Shown here: piece after piece, positions 20,312 through 31,291 of the stretch | Numbering within the stretch: the stretch's first letter is position 1 | Layout: each line of letters begins with the position of its first letter | From: Siphonodentalium dalli | Taxonomy: Eukaryota; Mollusca; Scaphopoda; Gadilida; Siphonodentaliidae | Direction: 5' to 3' | Assembly: GCA_032622095.1 (NCBI GenBank) | Contig: CP136061.1 | Location: forward strand, 257,394,077 to 257,458,076 | Length of the DNA stretch: 64,000 nt | Notes under the pieces: generated by a model | Seen by the model: the letters and a program-made list of their open reading frames with translations, nothing else | The model's database searches: none | What the model was told of the DNA's origin: nothing | Translations under genes and position numbers: made by a program

Positions 20312-21207
20312 TAGATCATGCCATGAATCTCTACTCCAGCTGACGCCCGTAGAGATCATATTCCACCAGTACAAAACACGGGGAACTTTTTGAAAGTTTT
20401 GACTGGGAACCTTATAAAGTCGAAAAAATGCGGGGAATGTATTTCTTTGTTAATATGTACCTGTTGCTTAATGATTTATTCATCAGTACGTGAAGTTCCC
20501 AGCTCGAGATTACATTATTTATGTGACTTTTGAGACCCGATTCCGCGATAAATATTTATTTTTATTCCCTGTCACGAAAATCATTGTCGTAAGCGACCTA
20601 ACGCAAAAGCAATTCTGGGTCAAGCTCCCCCTGCGTAGCACTCACGATGGATTAATACACAATCCAATGCGACGGTTTTCTCTGTTATCGGGGACACCGC
20701 GGGCCGTAGGATACAAGTTTCTTCACAAAGGAGACAGATACAAACGATTCATGCACGAAACAATATTTTATTCCAAATCAATGTCAATATACAGTAGATA
20801 TATATATTGAGTATTAATCCAGCGTGAGTGTTACACAGGGGGACCTTGACCAGTTTTGAAACCGGTTCGGTTGAGGGAAGTTATACTTTTGGCCATCGAC
20901 CAATCAGAATTGCTTCTGCGTTTGGTTGCTTAAGACAATGAATTTCGTGACAGGGAATAAAATAAATATTTATCGCTGAATCGGATCTCAAAAGTCACGT
21001 AAATAATGTAATCTCGAGCTGGGAACGTCACGTACCGATGAATAAATCATTAAGCAACAGGTATTAACAAAGAAATACATTCCCCACGTTATTTTTTCGA
21101 CTTTATAAGGTTCCCTGTCAAAACTTAAAAAAAAGTTCCCATGTTTTGTACTGGTGGAATATGATCTCTACGGCGTTAGCCAGAGTAGAGATTCATGGTA
21201 TGATCTA
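20312..21207. mobile_element. Long inverted-repeat element L
   Basis: Two arms of about 280 bp in inverse orientation: TAGATCATGCCATGAATCTC to CCCTGTCACGAAA (left) and the inverse ending GATTCATGGTATGATCTA (right), with a 330-bp spacer. Flanks AGTCTATTT and AGTCTATAT match in 8 of 9 bases, a likely 9-bp target duplication, as made by Mutator-like elements. A 106-codon frame across arm and spacer is not protein-like. Confidence 0.7.
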
Positions 21208-21301
21208 AGTCTATATAAATTACATATCAACAGGAATCTTTTGCAGTGTGACAATTATTGTAACGGGACTGTGTGCGCAACATACATTTGATTACGAACC
21301 T

Positions 21302-21788
21302 AATAATTATATTTATGAGTAACTAGACGTCTAGTGGGACACGATAACTTTTAACTATATTTATGAGTAACTACTCGTCCAGTGGGAGACAATGACATTT
21401 AACTATATTTATGAGTAACTACTCATCCAGTTAGAGACGATAACCTTTAACTATATGAGTTACCTACTCGTCCAGTGGGAGATGATAATTTTTAACTATA
21501 TTTATGAGTAACTACTCATCAACTAGGTGACGATAACCTTTAACTATATTTAAGAGTAACTACTCGTCCAGTTGGGAGACGATAACCTTTAACTATATTT
21601 GTGAGTAACTACTCATCAACTGGGTGACAATAACCTTTAACTATATTTAAGAGTAACTACTCGTCAACTGGGTGACGATAACCTTTAACTATATTTGTGA
21701 GTAATTACTCGTCCAGTGGGAGACGACAACCTTTAACTATAGTTATCAGTAACTACTCGTCCAGCAGAAGACGATAACCTGTTAATAT
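21302..21788. repeat. Minisatellite, 48-bp unit, about 10 copies
   Basis: AACTATATTTATGAGTAACT, ACTCGTCCAGTGGGAGAC and GATAACCTTT repeated with scattered changes (CATCAACTGGGTGAC variants alternate with CGTCCAGTGGGAGAC). It ends at the start of the E element copy. Confidence 0.9.
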
Positions 21789-22121
21789 ATAGAGGATCTC
21801 ACATGAGTTTCTATTTTATACGGAATTTATCAACCGAGTTCACTAAATTCGATTTGAGCCGAGGTTTACCGAGGTTCAAATAGAATTTAGAGGACGAGGT
21901 TGATAAATTACGTATAAAATAGGACGAGTGTGAGATACCTTTTATCACATGATCAAATAAACCCGAAGCAACGCGAAATATTAATCGAAAACAACAATCA
22001 TAAACTACAGCGATCGCAAGTTATTTGACGAACGCCGTGACGTCATCGCACGCGCTGATATTAAACGCGTCTATTACCGATAATTATGAAACTGCTTTTA
22101 TGGCCAAATTATGTGATAAAT
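21789..22121 (+). mobile_element. Foldback element E, copy 1
   Basis: The first 155 bp form a foldback: GATCTCACATGAGTTTCTAT and TTTATACGGAATTTATCAAC are matched inversely by GATAAATTACGTATAAAAT and GTGTGAGATACC. A tail follows (AACAACAATCATAAACTACA to GGCCAAATTATGTGATAAAT). It is close to identical over 333 bp to the copy at 44596, so both moved or were copied recently. Confidence 0.8.
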
Positions 22122-22504
22122 ACATGTATATGCCTTATACTGTTATCGCATGTTTAAAAATTTACATAACAGATGAATAACCAGCCGTTCTACTATCCTA
22201 ACTATTTTTGTTGACATCTAGATAGCCGTGGGTTCATTCCTTCCGGTTGTCAGTCGACCTATCACGCTGGCTTTTTATCTGCCTGCTCGATGTGCCGGTG
22301 TGGTGTTTGTGTACCTTGTCCTAAGTTATCAGGTATGACATCACCTTTGCCATATTGGCATAAATCATAAAACAACATACATTTTTTTTTACGAACCTAA
22401 TAGTAATATCAATGCAGTTCAAGTGTTAAGATGATCCATCTGCTAAACTAAGCAAATTATTCATGTAAAGGTGGAATGGAAAATACTCCTAATTATAGAA
22501 TACG

Positions 22505-22650
22505 GTCAAAGACCACCAACTGGCTCATGGGTCACAGGTCATTCATCTTACATATTGATATAGCATCTAACTTCTTAGTACTCTGATTATTTTGGTACAA
22601 TCTTTACTTGATGATGAGCGCCACCTGTTTATCTCTGTTTGAGAATATCA
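22505..22650. repeat. Inverted repeat arm K, left
   Basis: ACCACCAACTGGCTCATGGG to ATCTCTGTTTGAGAATATCA. Its inverse (from GATATTCTCAAACAGAG to ATATCAATATGTAAGAT) lies at about 23450-23567, and a partial direct copy of its start at 23389-23450. The arms surround the left part of the F element and the hAT fragment. Confidence 0.75.
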
Positions 22651-22848
22651 CACCTGTATAACTAACTACCTGTATACCCTAATGTTACAGGTAAATATCA
22701 ATATCAATCACACCTGTATAACTAACTACCTACACCTGTATTACTATACCACTAATATTACAGGTAAATAACAATTTCTGCATAATTTCAGTTATCATGT
22801 AGGTAAAGACCAAATAACCTCTAATAACTCTTAGCATGAGAGTGATAA

Positions 22849-23768
22849 TTAAAGTGATGTGAAGCACTCGGGTAGGTGATAAAACAGAAATTAAGAATAA
22901 TCTTGCTCAAAGTAGTTATTTGTTACGAATATTAATCCAAATTGACAATACACACCGTGATTCTTATATATTAATTAAATGCAATGACTCTCGATGGCGA
23001 AATCATTTATGTTAGATTATCGCCGATAGTTGCATCCCAAATCGAGATGAAAATATTTACAATTGGCATAGTTCAGATGATGTTTTCTATGGTACAATTA
23101 ATATCATTAATTAGAGAACTCACTAATCGGCCATAAATTCATAATGCTGCCCTATTACTCACATGTTGTAACTTGTAAATTTGTAATTTTAGTTTTCCTA
23201 AAAGTTCCGGTAAACTTTCCCTTTTAGTTTGGATAAATGGGGTCAATTGGATCTGCTTAAATTTTGGAGTTGAGCCTTGACCACTTGTCTGAACTTCCGA
23301 ATCTACTGATATTTTGTGTTTTGTCGACAAATGTTTTTTCATTCCCGTTGTACTTCCCTTCGATCTGGCTATTACAGTATTGCGTTAGACCACCAACTGG
23401 CTCATGGGTGGTCATTTATCTTACATATTGATATAGCATCTAACTTCATACATGTTTGATATTCTCAAACAGAGATAAACAGGTGGCGCTCATCATCAAG
23501 TAAAGATTGTACCAAAATAATCAGAGTACTAAGAAGTTAGATGCTATATCAATATGTAAGATAATACTAATCCAATGATTCATGTTAATTCATTAAAGCA
23601 TTCATGTTTACTGCTGGAAATTTTGATACAAACATTTTTGATGGATGATGGATTTCTTTGAAATTTTCGGTTATGTTAGTAGAATGCTGCATTCCCCAGG
23701 TTGACATAGCGCCTTGGTGCTAACTTATCATTTTCTCGCACCCAAACAAGTCCATAATATGTCTTTAA
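22849..23768 (+). mobile_element. TTAA-5 (family F) element with inserted sequence
   Basis: Starts TTAAAGTGATGTGAAGCACT and ends AAGTCCATAATATGTCTTTA A, the full F outline, but the middle (about 23110-23640) holds a hAT fragment and the inverted K arm. F otherwise measures 359 bp (60476-60834). Confidence 0.8.
23112..23380 (-). pseudogene. hAT BED-finger fragment, copy 2
   Basis: Minus-strand reading MKKHLSTKHKISVDSEVQ, TSGQGSTPKFKQIQLTPF, IQTKRESLPELLGKLKLQIY, KLQHVSNRAAL, stop. It matches residues 42-120 of the BED protein at 24917, lacking 12 codons after GKL. The N-terminal cysteines are missing: the match ends near the codons for VIARSKRST. It ends with the same stop after the same C-terminal tail, so both copies derive from one already truncated hAT derivative. 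Confidence 0.75.
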
Positions 23769-23980
23769 GGCCCTGATAACACATTTCTTTGATTCCCCTG
23801 ACCCTAAATACCTCCATATTAACTAATATAATTGTTCTGCATCTCAGAGAAATGTTGTTTTTTAGGATGATAATTAATGTGATTTGAAGAACTGTTACAG
23901 CTCACTATGAACAAACTTGCTTAATGCAGGCATTTCAAAAATGTTTGTATCAAAATTTCCAGCAGTAAACATGAATGCTT
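23600..23980. repeat. Inverted repeat pair, about 40-bp arms
   Basis: TTCATGTTTACTGCTGGAAA and TTTTGATACAAACATTTTTG at 23601-23640 recur inversely at 23937-23978 (CAAAAATGTTTGTATCAAAA, TTTCCAGCAGTAAACATGAA). It lies at the right breakpoint of the insertion in the F element. Confidence 0.75.
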
Positions 23981-24039
23981 TAATGATTTAACATGAAATA
24001 AGAGTCTACAAACATAACATGTATGTGTGCAATTTACAA

Positions 24040-24300
24040 ATAGTTGTCATTACCTGCGTCATAATTATCGTCATTAACATTGTCAATGTGATCATCGTCT
24101 TAATCATCATTGTCATTAACAATGCAGTCATTATATCGTCATCATGATTGTTCTCGTCATCATCAACTTCACCATCATTGTAATCATTATTATTGTCACC
24201 ATAAGCATCACCATCATCATCATGTTGATTATCTTCATCGTCATATCTCTCGTCATACTAATCTTCATTAGCCATATCATCATCATTGTCATATAAATTA
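24040..24300. repeat. CAT/TCA-rich microsatellite
   Basis: Imperfect runs of TCATCATCA, ATTGTCATTA and CACCATCATCATCATG. Low complexity, no gene. Confidence 0.85.
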
Positions 24301-24551
24301 AATGAAGTGACTCGTTTCTTTATTGATGATTTGCTCAGGACGAAGAAAGGACTATTTGTTTACATTTATGCGTAATACAGTCGTCATGTTTAATGAAATG
24401 GCATGGCCACTGTTAATTGTTGAATGTTTTGACAGTAATAGTTTAATTATTTATTCATCAACAAGGCTCAAAATAAAAAAAAATTTACGACCTGTCAAAA
24501 TGACAGGCACCAAATGGATGGTGTTGTTGGTCATTTGAAAATGGTACCTGT

Positions 24552-25726
24552 CAGGGTTGTCAATAGGTACTGGTACCGGTACGGAATCGGCGGTAATCAG
24601 GAATTAAATCGGTACCGGTTCTGACGTCGAGTACCGACTGTTCTTGGTACTGATTGTTGATTTCTATTAATATACCTCTTGACGAATGTAAAGGGTTGAT
24701 TAAGCAGCTCAACATAAGACCCAACCCAACTGCAATGGGTTAACATTATATCGTCAGCACATTCAAACATCAAAGGCACACCGTGGCGCACTATGACAAC
24801 TTGTCACGAAATTGACAGAATGCAACATTTTGTGGGAGCTTGTGATGATTGTATTTCTTTGATGCGGCCTTTGAGAGGAGTCTGTTACTCTGTCAAGTTG
24901 TGATTTACGAATTACGATGGCATCCAGGAAATCTAGTCACGTCTGGTATAATTTTATACCACACGAAAATGACTTGCAGAAAGCCAGATGCGCCGAATGC
25001 AATACTGTAATAGCCAGATCGAAGAGAAGTACAACGGGAATGAAAAAACATTTGTCGACAAAACACAAAATATCAGTGGATTCGGAAGTTCAGACAAGTG
25101 GTCAAGGCTCGACTCCAAAATTTAAGCAGATGCCATTGACCCCATTTATCCAAACTAAAAGGGAAAGTTTACCGGAACTTTTAGGAAAACTGGCCGCTGT
25201 AGACAGAATTTGGGTGACATCATTTATGAAATTACAAATTTACAAGTTACAACATGTGAGTAATAGGGTGGCATTATGAATTTATGGCCGATTAGTGAGT
25301 TCTCTAATTAATTACCACACAAATAATATGGTGTACCGTGAGCCCGTGACACTGTGTGGCCGTCACTACCATGTATCCATACAATATGATACAAGCCTAC
25401 AATGTTAGCCAACCCAGTAGTCAAACATACATGTCTATATTCGTTCCACTCTGTATTCCGTGTTTTTAAAAATCGTCCCTTTGAGACTTGCCAAAAACCA
25501 CCACAGACAACAACTTAATTGTAAATGTCGTTGCGATTTTTATTTTCGTTGTTTGACTAAACCTCGAACTTAACGAATAATTGATGATGGAACCCACGAA
25601 ACCAAAGTTATTTGCAGTATAAAAGACCACTCAATGAGTACCGATACCGACGCGGTTTGCGGTACTGAACATCGGTACGGAACCGGTACCGAAAGTTGTG
25701 GTACCGTCGGTACTTTGACAACCCTG
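24552..25726 (+). mobile_element. Complete hAT element, internally deleted
   Basis: Ends CAGGGTTGTCAATAGGTAC and GTACTTTGACAACCCTG are inverted, and 8-bp duplications GTACCTGT flank both sides (24544-24551 and 25727-25734). Both are hallmarks of hAT transposons. Subterminal regions are rich in GGTACCGG motifs. At 1175 bp it is far below autonomous size; only the BED-finger gene remains and no catalytic DDE/dimerisation region is present. Confidence 0.95.
24917..25279 (+). CDS. BED zinc-finger protein of a hAT element (truncated transposase)
   Basis: A 120-residue protein with a BED-type DNA-binding finger: W10 and F13 aromatic positions, C25-x2-C28, then H45-x4-H50 (motifs ARCAECNTVIARS and KKHLSTKHK). 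It continues with a polar linker (SVDSEVQTSGQGSTPK) and PELLGKLAAVDRIWVTSF, resembling the start of the hAT transposase core, then ends in a short unrelated tail KLQIYKLQHVSNRVAL. In full hAT transposases the finger binds the element's ends and the downstream RNase-H-like domain cuts; that domain is absent. The start ATG is preceded by about 365 bp of element leader. The frame has no stop or frameshift. A DNA-binding-only product could compete with active transposase; that is inference. Confidence 0.7.
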   Translation: MASRKSSHVWYNFIPHENDLQKARCAECNTVIARSKRSTTGMKKHLSTKHKISVDSEVQTSGQGSTPKFKQMPLTPFIQTKRESLPELLGKLAAVDRIWVTSFMKLQIYKLQHVSNRVAL

Positions 25727-25734
25727 GTACCTGT

Positions 25735-25820
25735 CCCTGTGTACTCTCAAACATAGGGTAGAGTCAGGTAAAAACAGGTGTACTCTCAAACATAGGGTAG
25801 AGTCAGGTAAAAACAGGTAT
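25735..25820. repeat. Direct repeat, 37-40-bp unit, two copies
   Basis: GTACTCTCAAACATAGGGTA plus GAGTCAGGTAAAAACAG repeated once, directly after the hAT target duplication. Confidence 0.8.
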
Positions 25821-25942
25821 ATTTTAACTGTGTCCTAATTTAACATGTTACTATATGTCCTTCTATTTGGGGTCAGTGGGGGATGGAAGTAATTCTGGAC
25901 TTGCATCTAATTAGAGTTCATCTATTTGTAGCTTCTAATTAA

Positions 25943-26258
25943 AGTGATCAAATAGAAATGGAGAATAATCTTGTTCAAAGTAGTTATTTTTACAAATATT
26001 ATACCTAAATTGACAACATACACTGTTATTTGTATGTATCAATTAAATGCAGTTTGATGGTGAAATCGTTTGTTAGTTTATTGCAGTATTAAATATTTAC
26101 AATTGAGCGTAGTTCAGAATATGTTTTCTATGGAGTGATACCGTCGATTGCTTCAGATTTTCGGTGGTGTTAGTATAATGTTGCATTCCTCCAATTGGCA
26201 TATAGTGCTGAATGCTAACTTACCAGTTTCACGCACCCGAACAAGGAATGACATTTAG
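25943..26258 (+). mobile_element. TTAA-5 (family F) element, ends lost
   Basis: GTGATCAAATAGAAATGGAG through CACGCACCCGAACAAGG aligns with the F interior. The TTAAAGTGATG start and the ATATGTCTTTAA end are degraded. Confidence 0.75.
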
Positions 26259-26266
26259 GTTTTTTA

Positions 26267-26704
26267 CAAGCCTTGAAATAGTGTGTCTGTCATTTGCAAA
26301 ATGAGGTCCCCAGAGGACGAAATTAGTGATGCTATATTTTATGGTGGACTAGCATCATCAAATTCACCCTCTGGGAACCTGATTCCGCTTAGGCCTCAAC
26401 TAATGCTATGGGAGACATGGGATACGATTATATTAAGTTCCCCAGTTGAAATTGGTAATGTTCACCTCGATTATGCAATTTATCTTCTGCAAAATAGGGG
26501 ACATAGAAACTGAACAGAATGGAAAAAGTAACTAAAAATAATGTTAATTTGAGATTTTAGATACTTCCCAGAAGATGAGGCCTAAGTAGAATCTGGTCCC
26601 CAGAGGGTGAACTTGCTGATGCTAGCCCTCTGTTTTGGGATAGCATCACTAAATTCAACCTCTGGGGACCTCATTCTGTAAATGACATACTATATTTCCA
26701 GGCA
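26267..26704. mobile_element. hAT-like miniature element (family D)
   Basis: CAAGCCTTGAAATAGTGTGT at left, two hairpins with GAGGTCCCCAGAGG arms, and CTATATTTCCAGGC at right. The central segment is inverted relative to the copy at 6153 (AGTTCCCCAGTTGAAATTGG precedes CCTCGATTATGCAATT). No clear target duplication. Confidence 0.8.
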
Positions 26705-27570
26705 TATTTATCAAGCTAATTAGATCCTGGACACTAGGCAGGGACATTGATATAACAAAAGCAACATAATTGGGGTTCAGGCCCCTAAAACCCTGATTTT
26801 AGCACTTAGAACTGTTAAAAATGGAACAATGGCTATCAATATTATTACAATTTAACTTATTGGGAGAAAAAATAACTATTTTTTGGAGTACATGCATTCT
26901 GGGATTCAGGGCTGAATCACAAAAATTGGGGTTCAGGCTGCTAAAACCTTAAATTTGGTTGTTTAACAAAAAAAATTACTTGAAAATGATGAGCATTAAT
27001 ACAATCTTTTAAGTGAATTGAATCGAAATATATTTTTTATTGTGGTGAAATCTAGGGGAAAATGGCTGGTTTAGGCCCATAAATCCCAACTTGGGCACCT
27101 TTTTGCAAAAATCTGCCGGCATCATGAAATTCCTCATCGAAAAGTAGCCTAGAAACCATTCTCAATATGAAGTGATGAACACCATTTCTCTAAATATTGT
27201 ATTTCTGAGACCGACTTTAATAATATGGATATAATGGAAAGCTTCAGACCACCATTAGTGCCTTTAAACATCCAAGCTCATATTGATTTAGGTAATTTCC
27301 TGCCTATAATATCTCGAAACACTACTGGAGCAGGAGATAATAGGTTTGCTGTATCAATATGCTGGTACTTATAATGCTGTCCTCAAAATCTCCTCCCAAT
27401 AGAGGTATTATAATTCCTGTTGACGTTTGCTGCCACATTCTGTGTGCCTTCTAATCACCAGAACATTACAAGCCCTAACATTCATGGGGCTTCTCTGCAA
27501 TTACCTTCTGTTCAGATTTAATTCTAAAACATTTCTATTTTCTTCGTAAAAGGGTTCAATCAGGTACTAA
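26705..27570. other. Non-coding, unrecognised
   Basis: Two diverged copies of a phrase with AATTGGGGTTCAGGC and CTAAAACC (about 26770 and 26930) suggest an old duplication. No reading frame or element end was recognised. Confidence 0.45.
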
Positions 27571-27575
27571 AAGCT

Positions 27576-27680
27576 GCAGTAATGCCCTAAATAATCGACT
27601 CCTTAACCACATCAGAATTATGGGTAACATTTCAGGATTTAGTCGGAAATATGGCTTGTTGCCATTCATCGGAAAGCATT
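27576..27680. mobile_element. FB-TA foldback element, single arm
   Basis: GCAGTAATGCCCTAAATAAT to GCCATTCATCGGAAAGC: one arm only, cut near the centre of the palindrome. The F element begins 16 bp later. Confidence 0.85.
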
Positions 27681-27796
27681 GCCTGCCTGTTTTACTCAAA
27701 GTGATGTGAAACACTTTGGTTAGGGTGATGAAATAGAAATTGAGAATAATCTTGCTCAAACTAGCTATTTTTTACGAACATTAATTCAAATTGACA

Positions 27797-27968
27797 TCAC
27801 CATTCTTATATATTAATTAAATGCATGCAATGACTCACCATTCTTATATATTAATTAAATGCATGCAGTGACTCACCATTCTTATATATTAATTAAATGC
27901 ATGCAGTGACTCGCCATTCTTATATATTAATTAAATGCATGCAATGACTCACCATTCTTATATATTAA
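27797..27968. repeat. Minisatellite, 38-39-bp unit, inside F
   Basis: TCACCATTCTTATATATTAA plus TTAAATGCATGCAATGAC, about five units here. Two more follow at 30625-30691 and part of one at 31292-31322, so the array was split by two later insertions. A single copy of this sequence is a normal part of F. Confidence 0.9.
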
Positions 27969-30624
27969 CTAGCTGGGTTACCCGGCGTTGCACAGGTTAA
28001 TGCGATGTGAAACCATCTGTATGCTGTGGATATTTGTTGGGAATAGAGAACACTCTTGTTCAAAGTGTTCAAAGTGTTATACGTTTTCTCATAAATTGTA
28101 TATTCAAATAGCATCACAAAACATGATTATTACAGTCATGGAATATAAGTAGTGGCCCACCTTGTCAATTGTCATTCTGTTTATCGCGATTAATCCGTTC
28201 CACCAATAATGAAGTATTTATTTATTTACAACTGCGTATACGTCAGACGTTATAATATGATACATGGACATCATAAAGACATTAGTTCGCATAAATAAAA
28301 GATGACAATTGGGTTTTACATATTGAGATGCATCAATCAATCTAGTGGGTTGGACTAAGATCTCGAGGATACCTGGCTATAATATCTCCATGAAGATACA
28401 GATGTTTTAAAGAAATTTCCAGGTGCTCCTCTGTTCATGGTGCTATATATTGGCTAAATATTCTCAGTTTCAACGAAATGTTGCTGCGCGGGCATATCAG
28501 CTACATTTGCCAGACATAGAGTGAGATTTTGAGTTGTTTATGGCAGTCGATGAGTCTGTTCTAAACCCCTTGTCAGATGTCAGTATTGGGAGGATCCTGA
28601 AAAGTCATGTGCTATACTAACTGCATTTTATTGTATATCAGAAGAAACTATATATTACTGCACACTGTGACCACTATTTTTGAACAGGCCTTCCATATAT
28701 CCTGACAAATTGTAACTTTTTGTGTGGAAACTGTATTGAATGGAACAGACTCAATTTTGTTATAATATATATGCAATCCTCTGACGGTTCGAGGTCTCTC
28801 AGTTTATACGTTTAATGCTTCTTCTATGTATCTCTTTTTGCTAGCTCATTGTGTGAATGTCCTGATTGCCATCCCCATATAAATATGACAATTAAGAAGA
28901 TATAATTGTTCAAGTGACTTATAAGTGTGTTACCATTTGTCGAGATTGTGAAATGTGAATGCCCAAATCTCCTTAAAATGATATGGAGATGGCCTGGGTG
29001 ACTATATATAACTTATATGTGGATATCGGCGAATAGCAATCTTATCTATGATAGTGCATATCTGCTCGCCATCCGTGACGCAAACGACACCAAATGTGAT
29101 TTAATTCATGGTATATCATTAGATAAAAACATGTATGAATTTGTTGGAAATTAGTGCCAAATATATTTGTATCAGCTTTTGCCTCTTCGATTGTATCACG
29201 TGAAGTTATATATATAACACACAGACAGAAAGACAGACAGCACAATTTGATTTATTGTATCATTTGAGAAGAACGTGTCTGAATTTGATGGTAATTGGTA
29301 CTAAAACTATTTTGTATCCGTTTTTGGTGACCCTCCCGTCCCTATTTCGGACTCAAGCTGCACACACTAAGTAAGTCTCATTAGAGATTAGAGATGCATA
29401 TATATGAAATTGGTGAAAATTGGCGAGTATACAAATTCGTATCAAATTGAAGTTCCCCATATCTCTCACCCATAGGGCACCAATTTGTTGTGTCTAAACC
29501 ACACGATAAGATTCCTCGTATAACGGAGAAGAATATGTATCAATCTGGTGGAAATCGGCCATAAACATATAAATATAAAGTCCCTCTCATCTCTATACAC
29601 CACTGACTCGAATGGCCCCACTTGTGACATCCTTAAACCACACAATTACACTCCTGATATCATGTTGATGATTGTTTATAAGTTTGGTGATAATCGGCGA
29701 CTAAACAATGTTTTTTTTAATCAAATTTTGTGTCAATCCCTCCCTCCCCATCTCTCACCTAAACAGCACCACTATGGCGTCTTTAAATCACACAATCAGA
29801 TTTCTCGTATCATGGATAAGAACATGTATCAATTTGGTGGAAATTGGCGCCAAAATAATTATGCATCAATTTTGGTGCCCCTGTCCCTTTCAATACACCC
29901 CTGACTCGAATGAGGCCACACTTGACAGATATAAGCCACACCATTAGACTTCTCATACCATGGGGATGCTTTTGTATAAGTGTGGTGGCAATCGGCGACT
30001 AAACCATTTATTATCAAATTTAGTGCCCACCCCCTCCCAATCTCTCATCCAAACGACAACAATTTGGTGTTGTTAAATCGCACAATTAGATTCCTTGTAT
30101 CATGAAGAAGAATACATATAAATTTGGTGGAAATCGGCGCTAAAATTAGTTTTATCAATTTTGGTGCCCCTCTCCCCTTTTGTTCAAATCTGACTCGAAC
30201 GACTCCACTTTTGACATATTTAAACCACACCGTTGGATTCTTCATATCATGGGGATGATTATAGTAAGTTTCGTGGCAATCGGCGACAGAAATAAAATCT
30301 GCCCCTCCCCCTTCTGGGCACCCCTGACGCAAACGGCGTGACTTTTGCCATATTTAAAACACACCATTAGATTCCTCATATTATGGGGATGATTATATAT
30401 AAGTTTCGTGGCAATCGGCGACAATTTTTTTTTCTGCCCCTCCCCCTTTTCTGCCCCTGACAACAACGGCGTCACTTTAGAAAATTTTAACCCCGACCAT
30501 TATCTTTCTCGTAAAAAGTTACTCCTAGTAGACCCCTTTGGCATCATCTAGATGGTCCCCTGTGAATTTCTATAGAACACAGACAGACAGACGTCTGACA
30601 GACATTCGCAAATATAGATATAGA
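27969..30624 (-). mobile_element. Helitron, non-autonomous
   Basis: Read on the minus strand it starts TCTATATCTATATTTGCGAA and ends GGGTAACCCAGCTAG: 5' TC, 3' CTAG (CTRR type) with a GGGT/ACCC hairpin just before the end. It sits between A and T of the host array with no target duplication; removing it restores the array unit exactly. These are defining Helitron features. No Rep/helicase was recognised. 2656 bp. Confidence 0.85.
29050..30480. repeat. Degenerate tandem repeats, about 115-120-bp unit, in the Helitron
   Basis: Around ten to twelve imperfect units share CACACCATTAGATTCCTC, ATCATGGGGATGATT and AAGTTTGGTGGAAATCGGCG followed by a CCCCTCCCC-like stretch. Frames drift between units, so no protein is inferred. 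Confidence 0.75.
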
Positions 30625-30691
30625 TTAAATGCATGCAATGCCTCACCATTCTTATATATTAATTAAATGCATGCAATGACTCACCATTCTT

Positions 30692-31291
30692 ATTATGCCC
30701 CCGATCTCCGATGGAGATTTGGGGGTATATAGTGGAGTCCATCCGTATGTCCTTCCTTCCGTCCGTACGAACGTTTCAACTCATAACTTTGGTTTCGCTA
30801 ACTCAATTCAGTTGATCTTTGGTATGCTAATAGACCAGCCGGGGGGACAAGATGTCCCCATAACTTTCGTCCGCCCATTTTTTCCAGAGTTACGCCCCTT
30901 TTTGGACTTAGAAAATTCAGTTTTCTGTGGCATACGGACGATTCAACTCATAACTTTGGTTTCGCTAATTCAATTCAGTTGATCTTTGGTATGCCAATAG
31001 ACCAGCCGGGGGGGGGACAAGATTTCCCCATAGCCGTAGTTTCATCCGCCCATTTTTTCCAGAGTTACGCCCCTTTTTGGACTTAGAAAATTCAGGTTTT
31101 CATCATTAATATTGCGTGCGTGTGAGGTCTCTGTAAGTGTTGTCATATTTTAACAAGTCATCCTCTATCGTACTAAATACTCATGAATAACATAACTTTA
31201 CAAAGTGCCATTTAATAAGTATTTGCACAAAAATAAGAAAAATCCTCTCTGATTGTACAGTCGGGGGCATTACCTCCGCCCAGCGGTGCAC
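30692..31291 (+). mobile_element. CCCCCG element Q
   Basis: Opens ATGCCCCCGATCTCCGATGG and AGATTTGGGGGTATATAG, closes GTCGGGGGCATTACCTCCG and CCCAGCGGTGCACTTG. Inside is a duplicated segment of about 170 bp (AACTCATAACTTTGGTTTCG to TTTTTGGACTTAGAAAATTC). It is inserted in the 38-bp array. It resembles elements H and Y in build, with an opening palindrome and tandem body units. Confidence 0.75.

Noticed and set aside
29548-30475. Frames of 77-118 codons inside the Helitron
   Set aside because: They run across degenerate 115-120-bp repeats on both strands with no shared protein between units.
27797-30691. 38-bp repeats as a CRISPR array
   Set aside because: Units are directly adjacent with no spacers, and the window is eukaryotic; the array is a minisatellite in an F element.
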